A DNA stretch of 64,000 nt, from assembly GCA_004556565.1 (NCBI GenBank), contig SFGN01000006.1, positions 1 through 64,000 on the forward strand. The letters are read 5' to 3'. The position numbers and the translations under genes are program-made. This DNA is from Lachnospiraceae bacterium (GTDB lineage: Bacteria > Bacillota_A > Clostridia > Lachnospirales > Lachnospiraceae). Shown piece by piece: positions 58,826 through 64,000 of this stretch. A model generated the notes under the pieces. The model did no database searches and was not told where the DNA came from. It was given only the letters and a program-made list of their open reading frames with translations. How positions within the stretch are numbered: the stretch's first letter is position 1; each line of letters opens with the position of its first letter.

Positions 58826-59068
58826 TTATTTTCCGGAAGCGGCCTTTAATGCCTGTGCGAGCTGATCCGGGCAGGATGTGGATTTGAATCCGCATCGGAT
58901 GCCTTCAATACGGGAAATGACTTCGTTCACATCCATCCCTTCAACCAGGCGTGCGATACCCTGGAGATTTCCGTTGCAGCCACCTTCAAAAGAAACATTC
59001 TTAACTTTACCATCTTCAATATCAAATTCAATTAACCGGGAACAGACTCCCCTAGGTCTATATTGCAT
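58826..59068 (-). CDS. TSCPD domain protein (TIGR03905-type)
   Basis: This 80-aa protein ends with the signature CGFKSTSCPDQLAQAL. Earlier conserved parts are GVCSRLIEFDI and FEGGCNGNLQGIARLVEG. The family resembles the C-terminal domain of ribonucleotide reductases and has several conserved cysteines, suggesting metal or redox chemistry, but its role is not established. GAGGAGG precedes the ATG on the minus strand. It appears to be a single gene. Confidence 0.88.
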   Translation of the reverse strand: MQYRPRGVCSRLIEFDIEDGKVKNVSFEGGCNGNLQGIARLVEGMDVNEVISRIEGIRCGFKSTSCPDQLAQALKAASGK

Positions 59069-59513
59069 GTGTATTACCTCCTCTTATCCTGATGTAAAAT
59101 ATATAGTTGACGCCTTAATATTAAAGGCATAGAACTATGACGGTTAACAATGTCATATGTCAATGCTCATTATATCAAAAAGAAGGAGAAAACACCAGAA
59201 AAACATATAAAACGGTTTTTATGGAAATACCACTCTGCAGAAAAAGTTTTTCTCGTCATCATGCGGCAATTTTCAACATTTCCGTCCTTTGAAATTATTC
59301 TGAACTTCAGAAATGTAACTGTTCAAGTTGAAGAAAAAATGAAATGTGAGAAAGAAATTCACAACCTTCAGAAAGAAAATAGTTTACATTAGAAAGCGCT
59401 CGTGTGTAGAAATATGTAGAACGGTTTTTGGAGCATGTCCGGGGAAAGTGCGTTATAATGGCTGCAAACACAATTCAGCGATTGTGCAAATAAAAAGACA
59501 GGAGGGCTTCGTT
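59069..59513. other. Intergenic region upstream of the 59514 gene
   Basis: An 80-codon frame at 59150 has no ribosome binding site and an unlikely composition, so I do not call it. The region has a small palindrome near 59112-59129 (GCCTT...AAGGC) and a TATAAT at 59453 with no good -35 partner. Confidence 0.4.
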
Positions 59514-60569
59514 ATGTTTAATGAAGTAGTGACAGGCACCAACATTTTATGGTATTTGATGGCAGGTGTCGGAGTAATCGGGATTCTGGCAAAGCTGATG
59601 AATCTGATTACTTTGCGGCGTATGGTGAAGGCAGCCGCCAACATGCCGAAGAGCACACACAAGCTGATGAAACTGGTGCGGGCAAAGTATGAGCATGCCT
59701 GTATGACGCACGAAAGAGTAGAAAATGTTGAAGCATTTGTAGAGAAATACATATATGAATACAGAGGAATTGTGTTCAGGATTCACACATGGAGACAGCT
59801 TGAAATTCAGTGTATCTGGTTTGCGGGGATTCTGGCGGTGTTCGGCGCGACGGCCCATTTTATGGCAAATGGATTCGGGGAAGAAGTATATCGATACATC
59901 GGAATCGGGGCGGCAGAGATGGTGCTGCTGTTCGTTATCAGCCAGATTTCTGATGAAGAATACAAAAGAAATGCTGCAAAAAACTATATGGTAGATTATC
60001 TGCAGAATTCCTGCGGACGTAAAGTCAGAAGGAACAGACAGGCGGAACGGGAACAGATAGATGTGATTCAGACGGATCCTTCGCTGGCATATGCGGGAAC
60101 TTCGGCGGGAGGCATGGATGGCGCACCGGGAGGGATGCAGAGGGACTTTTCAGGAGATCCATCAGGAAGGATGCAGAGGGACTTTTCGGGAGATGCATCA
60201 GGGAGAATGCAGAGAGAATCCCCCGGTGGCATGATGCGCGGGAATCCGGCTTATCCGGATCAGGAAAGACGCAGGAGAAGGAGAGTACAGGAGCGGGATA
60301 TGGATATGGACAGAAGCGGCGGGTATTCTGCGGAATCACAGAGAACTCCCGATGATTATGATGATTCGTACCGGCGGCAGGATCTGCCGATCAATATAGA
60401 GGGAGAGCCCCAACACTTAGAAGAGGATGAAATGAGGGAACCGGGAACGACAGAAGAGGCTAAGCAGAGTATCCGCAGGACCGTAAAAGAAAGGGGGCAG
60501 GAAGCGGAAGGACAGCCGGCACTGAGAGAAGAGGCCATTCGGCAGATATTAGAAGAGTTTTTGGCTTGA
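59514..60569 (+). CDS. Membrane protein with repeat-containing acidic/basic tail
   Basis: This 351-aa protein has an N-terminal membrane segment (about 10-30), a helical segment with a conserved-looking KLVRAKYEHACMTHERV, two more membrane segments (about 100-145), and a long cytoplasmic tail. The tail contains three short repeats (MQRDFSGDPSGR, MQRDFSGDASGR, MQRESPGG), an Arg-rich patch and an acidic end. GGAGGG lies 7 bases before ATG 59514. I do not recognise a family with a known function. It precedes pgi by 72 bases and may share its transcript. Confidence 0.75.
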   Translation: MFNEVVTGTNILWYLMAGVGVIGILAKLMNLITLRRMVKAAANMPKSTHKLMKLVRAKYEHACMTHERVENVEAFVEKYIYEYRGIVFRIHTWRQLEIQCIWFAGILAVFGATAHFMANGFGEEVYRYIGIGAAEMVLLFVISQISDEEYKRNAAKNYMVDYLQNSCGRKVRRNRQAEREQIDVIQTDPSLAYAGTSAGGMDGAPGGMQRDFSGDPSGRMQRDFSGDASGRMQRESPGGMMRGNPAYPDQERRRRRRVQERDMDMDRSGGYSAESQRTPDDYDDSYRRQDLPINIEGEPQHLEEDEMREPGTTEEAKQSIRRTVKERGQEAEGQPALREEAIRQILEEFLA

Positions 60570-60641
60570 TAAACGAAAGAAGATTTGGTAGAATGTGCTT
60601 GATACAAAATATGAAAGTTGACGGAGAGGAAGGATAAACTA

Positions 60642-61991
60642 ATGGCTGGTAAAGTGACATTTGATTATTCAAAAGCAGCAGGATTTATTCAGGAACATGA
60701 AGTTCAGAGTATGAAAGAGCTTACAGAACAGGCAAAAGCAAAGCTTGTGGCAAAGACCGGCGCGGGAAATGATTTCCTCGGCTGGATTGATCTTCCTGTT
60801 GAATATGATAAGGATGAGTTTGACAGAATTCAGAAGGCGGCAGAAAAGATTCGTCAGGAATCAGAGGTGCTGCTCGTAATCGGAATCGGCGGCTCCTATC
60901 TGGGCGCAAGAGCTGCTATTGAATTCCTGGGACATTCTTTCGCAAATAATGTTTCAAAAGAAATAAGAAAGTCTCCGGAAATATATTTCGTTGGAAACAG
61001 TATCAGCAGCACGTATATCAAAGATTTGATAGATGTGATCGGAGACAGAGATTTCTCTATCAATATGATTTCAAAATCAGGAACAACGACAGAGCCTGCA
61101 ATTGCATTCCGTGTGTTCAAAGAGATTCTTGAGAAAAAATACGGAAAAGAAGCAGCGGCGGGAAGAATATATGCAACAACAGATAAGGCAAGGGGAGCAT
61201 TGAAGAACCTGGCAACAGAAGAAGGATATGAAAGTTTTGTAGTACCGGATGATATCGGCGGACGTTTTTCTGTGCTGACAGCGGTAGGTCTGCTTCCGAT
61301 CGCGGTAAGCGGCGTGGACATCACGGAGCTGATGGCGGGAGCAGCCGATGCAAGAAAAGCAGCTATTGAGAATGAATTTGAGGAAAATGATGCGGTGCAG
61401 TATGCGGCAATCCGCAACATTCTTCTTCGGAAAGGTAAAAATATCGAGGTTATTGCCAATTATGAGCCAAGCCTGCACTACGTTTCAGAGTGGTGGAAGC
61501 AGCTTTATGGCGAGAGCGAAGGAAAAGACCAGAAGGGAATTTTCCCGGCGGCAGTTGATTTGACGACAGACCTTCATTCCATGGGTCAGTTTATTCAGGA
61601 CGGTGCAAGGATTATGTTTGAGACGGTTCTCAGCGTGGAGAAATCCAGGGCAGAGATCGTGCTGGGAGAAGAAGCTTCCGACCTGGACGGCTTGAATTAT
61701 CTGGCAGGAAAGACGGTTGATTTTGTAAATAAGAGTGCAATGAACGGAACAATTCTTGCACATACAGACGGAAGTGTTCCGAACCTGCTCGTGAAGATTC
61801 CGGAGCAGACACCATATTATCTGGGACAGCTTTTCTATTTCTTTGAATTTGCCTGCGGCGTAAGCGGATACTTACTCGGCGTTAATCCGTTCAATCAGCC
61901 GGGCGTAGAAAGCTACAAGAAAAATATGTTCGCACTGCTTGGAAAACCAGGGTATGAAGCGGAGAGAGAAGAACTGCTTAAGAGACTGTAA
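60642..61991 (+). CDS. pgi: Glucose-6-phosphate isomerase
   Basis: This 449-aa glycolytic enzyme interconverts glucose-6-phosphate and fructose-6-phosphate. Family marks are VIGIGGSYLGARAAIEFL near residues 75-92, SKSGTTTEPAIAFRVF near 145-160 and FNQPGVESYKKNMFALLG near the C-terminus. The length fits the Firmicute form. ATG 60642 is set by GGAGAGGAAGGA upstream; an in-frame GTG-like start 8 codons earlier would include that site. Confidence 0.97.
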   Translation: MAGKVTFDYSKAAGFIQEHEVQSMKELTEQAKAKLVAKTGAGNDFLGWIDLPVEYDKDEFDRIQKAAEKIRQESEVLLVIGIGGSYLGARAAIEFLGHSFANNVSKEIRKSPEIYFVGNSISSTYIKDLIDVIGDRDFSINMISKSGTTTEPAIAFRVFKEILEKKYGKEAAAGRIYATTDKARGALKNLATEEGYESFVVPDDIGGRFSVLTAVGLLPIAVSGVDITELMAGAADARKAAIENEFEENDAVQYAAIRNILLRKGKNIEVIANYEPSLHYVSEWWKQLYGESEGKDQKGIFPAAVDLTTDLHSMGQFIQDGARIMFETVLSVEKSRAEIVLGEEASDLDGLNYLAGKTVDFVNKSAMNGTILAHTDGSVPNLLVKIPEQTPYYLGQLFYFFEFACGVSGYLLGVNPFNQPGVESYKKNMFALLGKPGYEAEREELLKRL

Positions 61992-62029
61992 AAAATCATT
62001 TCAGCATACAAGATGAGAGTGGGATACAG

Positions 62030-62701
62030 ATGACAAGTAATTGGTATTTGATATTGATGGGCGTATTAGCTCTGGTGGCTCTGATTCTGGTCATTATCAT
62101 CATTGTCGTAATTGTTAAAGGAAAAAAACGTGGTGATGAATACGATGATTATGATGAAGACTATGATGACGAATATGACGATTCGGAAGATTATGATGAC
62201 GAATATGATGATTCGGAGGATGAATACGACGACGAATATGATGATTCGGAGGATGAATACGACGACGAATATGATGATTCGGAGGATGAATACGACGACG
62301 AATATGACGATTCGGAAGAAGATTACGATGTCGAGGATGAATATGAAGAAGAACCTCCGAAAAAGACTTCCGGAAGACGCTGGAAGATTATTCTGGAAAA
62401 TCTTGAGACATGGGAAAAATTCGACCTGGTTTTCTGCGATAATGTTGGAATCGGCAGGGAAAAGGGAAGAGATCAGTTTGAAAAATATATGCCGGTCAGA
62501 GAAGATCCGAGGGTATCCAAAGTTCATTGTGCAATTGTTATAAGAAGAGACGCTCTGTATCTGAAAGATATGGGATCCCGCAACGGAACCTATCTGAACG
62601 GAATCCGAATCCAGGAGCCGGTCGTGATTCAGAAAGACGATATAATCGGTGTGGGAGGCACACAGATAGAAGTAAAAAAGGTGTTGCGTGAGCGGCGATA
62701 G
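62030..62701 (+). CDS. Membrane-anchored FHA-domain protein with acidic repeats
   Basis: This 223-aa protein has one N-terminal membrane segment (about residues 6-30), a very acidic Asp/Glu/Tyr linker (about 36-110, made of 11-residue repeats), and a C-terminal FHA domain. The FHA residues are visible: GIGREKG, RVSKVHC and GSRNGTYLNG. FHA domains bind phosphothreonine peptides, so it may report on Ser/Thr kinase signalling at the membrane. No kinase is in the window. It follows pgi by 38 bases and is ended by two hairpins. Confidence 0.88.
   Translation: MTSNWYLILMGVLALVALILVIIIIVVIVKGKKRGDEYDDYDEDYDDEYDDSEDYDDEYDDSEDEYDDEYDDSEDEYDDEYDDSEDEYDDEYDDSEEDYDVEDEYEEEPPKKTSGRRWKIILENLETWEKFDLVFCDNVGIGREKGRDQFEKYMPVREDPRVSKVHCAIVIRRDALYLKDMGSRNGTYLNGIRIQEPVVIQKDDIIGVGGTQIEVKKVLRERR
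62165..62326 (+). repeat. In-frame 33-bp tandem repeat in the FHA gene
   Basis: Units at 62195-62227, 62228-62260, 62261-62293 and 62294-62326, plus a 30-bp partial unit at 62165-62194, each encode DDEYDDSEDEY with small changes. Three units are nearly identical at DNA level, so copy number may vary between strains. Confidence 0.9.
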
Positions 62702-62735
62702 ACAGAAACGTTTTTGTTAATAAATTAATGATTAT

Positions 62736-62815
62736 CATTTTACAAGAGCCACAGAGGCTCTGTAAAATGAGAGAAAATGGCAGAGAGGCTTACAAGAAAG
62801 CCTCTCTGTTTGTTT
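62736..62815 (+). terminator. Double hairpin terminator after the FHA gene
   Basis: A first hairpin (62736-62750 with 62756-62769, one bulged A) is followed by a second perfect 11-bp hairpin (62781-62791 with 62798-62808) and TTTGTTT. The second is a good Rho-independent terminator. Confidence 0.85.
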
Positions 62816-62931
62816 ACAAGGGTATCAAGCTGTGATAAAATAAAACTCACGAGCAGATAGGGAATGCCTGCCGTTTCTGGCATGAAAGGCATCCGAAACA
62901 GAAAACAATTTAGAAAATCAGGAGGTCGCAC

Positions 62932-64000
62932 ATGATAAAATTATATGAAAATGGCGTATATTTGCTGCACGGTACGGAAATCGTCGAGGCAGACGGCAGG
63001 CAGCAGATGCCGCTGACGCAGGAAGAAGCTGCAAAAAATACAATGGCATATGGAATCTTAAGTGCCCATAATACTTCAGGGAATATGGATAACCTGCAGA
63101 TTAAATTTGATAAACTGACATCTCATGACATAACATTTGTGGGAATCATCCAGACGGCAAGGGCTTCAGGCCTGGAGAGATTCCCGATTCCGTATGTTCT
63201 GACCAACTGCCACAATTCTTTGTGCGCTGTAGGCGGCACGATCAATGAAGATGACCACATGTTTGGACTCAGTTGTGCGAAAAAGTACGGCGGAGTATAT
63301 GTTCCGCCTCATCAGGCAGTCATCCACCAGTATGCAAGGGAGATGCTTGCGGGCGGCGGCAAAATGATTCTTGGTTCGGACAGCCACACCCGTTATGGTG
63401 CGCTTGGCACGATGGCCATGGGAGAAGGCGGACCGGAGCTTGTAAAGCAGCTTCTCAATAAGACATATGATATCAAGATGCCGGGCGTGATCGGAATTTA
63501 TCTGGACGGTGAGCCGATGAAAGGTGTCGGACCGCAGGATGTTGCCCTGGCAATTATCGGCGCGACATTTAAAAATGGCTATGTTAATAATAAAGTTATG
63601 GAATTCGTGGGACCGGGTGTTGCAAAACTGAGTGCTGACTTCCGTATCGGCATAGATGTCATGACAACAGAGACGACATGCCTGTCTTCTATCTGGCAGA
63701 CTGACGAGAAGATTCAGGAATTCTACGAAATCCACGGAAGAAGCGAAGATTATAAAGAACTGACACCGGGCGAGTGTACATATTATGACGGTATGGTTTA
63801 TGTGAACTTAAGCGAAATCAAGCCGATGATCGCAATGCCGTTCCACCCGAGTAATGTATATACAATTGATGAACTGAATGAGAATCTGGAAGACATCCTC
63901 CGTGATGTTGAAAAGAAAGCACTTGTGAGCCTTGACGGTGCGGTTGACTATTCTCTGATGGATAAAATCATTGATGGAAAACTGTATGTAGAACAGGGAA
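62932..64000 (+). CDS. Aconitase-family hydratase, N-terminal part
   Basis: The frame starts at ATG 62932, with GGAGG 6 bases upstream, and runs off the window after 356 codons without a stop. The product shows aconitase-superfamily features: TNCHNSLCAVGGTINEDDHM near residue 94, GSDSHTRYGALGTMAMGEGG near 147-166 and GVGPQDVALAI near 202. It resembles the YbhJ-type putative hydratases of about 740 aa. Substrate is unknown; the Fe-S ligands cannot all be checked because the C-terminal part lies outside the window. Confidence 0.85.
   Translation, partial: MIKLYENGVYLLHGTEIVEADGRQQMPLTQEEAAKNTMAYGILSAHNTSGNMDNLQIKFDKLTSHDITFVGIIQTARASGLERFPIPYVLTNCHNSLCAVGGTINEDDHMFGLSCAKKYGGVYVPPHQAVIHQYAREMLAGGGKMILGSDSHTRYGALGTMAMGEGGPELVKQLLNKTYDIKMPGVIGIYLDGEPMKGVGPQDVALAIIGATFKNGYVNNKVMEFVGPGVAKLSADFRIGIDVMTTETTCLSSIWQTDEKIQEFYEIHGRSEDYKELTPGECTYYDGMVYVNLSEIKPMIAMPFHPSNVYTIDELNENLEDILRDVEKKALVSLDGAVDYSLMDKIIDGKLYVEQG

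Noticed and set aside
59150..59392. 80-codon plus-strand frame before the 59514 membrane-protein gene
   Set aside because: No ribosome binding site and an unlikely Lys/Glu/Phe-rich composition typical of AT-rich non-coding DNA.
59390..59408. Catabolite control (cre) site around GAAAGCGCTCG
   Set aside because: Too many mismatches to the cre consensus, and the following gene has no clear link to carbon metabolism.
62066..62527. Minus-strand hydrophobic frame opposite the FHA gene
   Set aside because: The Ile/Val/Phe-rich product is the mirror of the Asp/Glu/Tyr repeat codons, not a real membrane protein.

Overview
This window looks like a chromosomal segment of a spore-forming, low-to-mid-GC Firmicute of the family Lachnospiraceae. 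The evidence is spoIID, spoIIQ and bofA homologues, a CwlD-like amidase, a T-box in front of ileS, a CIRCE operator, a reverse rubrerythrin with a PerR-type regulator, a Gram-positive Tad pilus locus, and several SLH-anchored glycosidases. The enzymes against mucin and blood-group glycans suggest a gut mucin degrader of the Ruminococcus torques/Mediterraneibacter type. That last point is inference, because no rRNA gene is present to settle it.

Layout. 1-1344: the start of a minus-strand gene, a small ORF, a TetR-type regulator and a signal-peptide-only relic. 1400-9894: an ECF-like sigma factor, a two-TM protein, a polytopic protein, a PrsW-type intramembrane protease, a second two-TM paralogue and a 1962-aa SLH surface protein; this is my best candidate for an undescribed envelope-signalling system. 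10117-10770: CIRCE-controlled hsp20. 10993-23596: an SLH-anchored GH84-like glycosidase on the minus strand, mnmM, a D,D-carboxypeptidase, and an overlapping GH110 alpha-galactosidase with CBM51-like and SLH modules. 23721-29804: a T-box leader for ileS with glgP directly behind it.

29887-33384: a membrane protein, spoIID, spoIIQ, a GIY-YIG protein, and relics of an SLH protein and of a rubrerythrin. 33385-36727: perR-like gene, reverse rubrerythrin, an NlpC/P60 hydrolase, an AT-rich stretch with three perfect DnaA boxes, and a DUF1858 protein. 36874-43927: mecA-like gene, a GH18 protein, an amidase, a threonylcarbamoyl-AMP synthase fused to a phosphatase-like domain that has lost its catalytic residues, dCMP deaminase and bofA. 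44142-53710: a 34-bp tandem repeat followed by a complete Tad pilus locus (tadZ, tadA, tadB, tadC, Flp-type pilin, DUF5702-like protein, two TadE-like pseudopilins, prepilin peptidase, DUF6382-like protein, rhomboid protease). A 27-bp inverted repeat encloses the start of the first TadE gene.

53714-64000: a soluble histidine kinase, a HIT protein, a sigma factor, murG, a DUF4367-like membrane protein, a small secreted protein, a 154-nt element bounded by 25-bp inverted repeats, a TSCPD protein, a membrane protein, pgi, an FHA protein and the start of an aconitase-family hydratase.

Themes. The surface proteins share FIVAR and SLH modules for wall attachment. The sporulation, wall-hydrolase and oxygen-defence genes fit an anaerobic spore former. 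Sites were located by eye; no alignment, folding or database search was run, and family names rest on recognised motifs.
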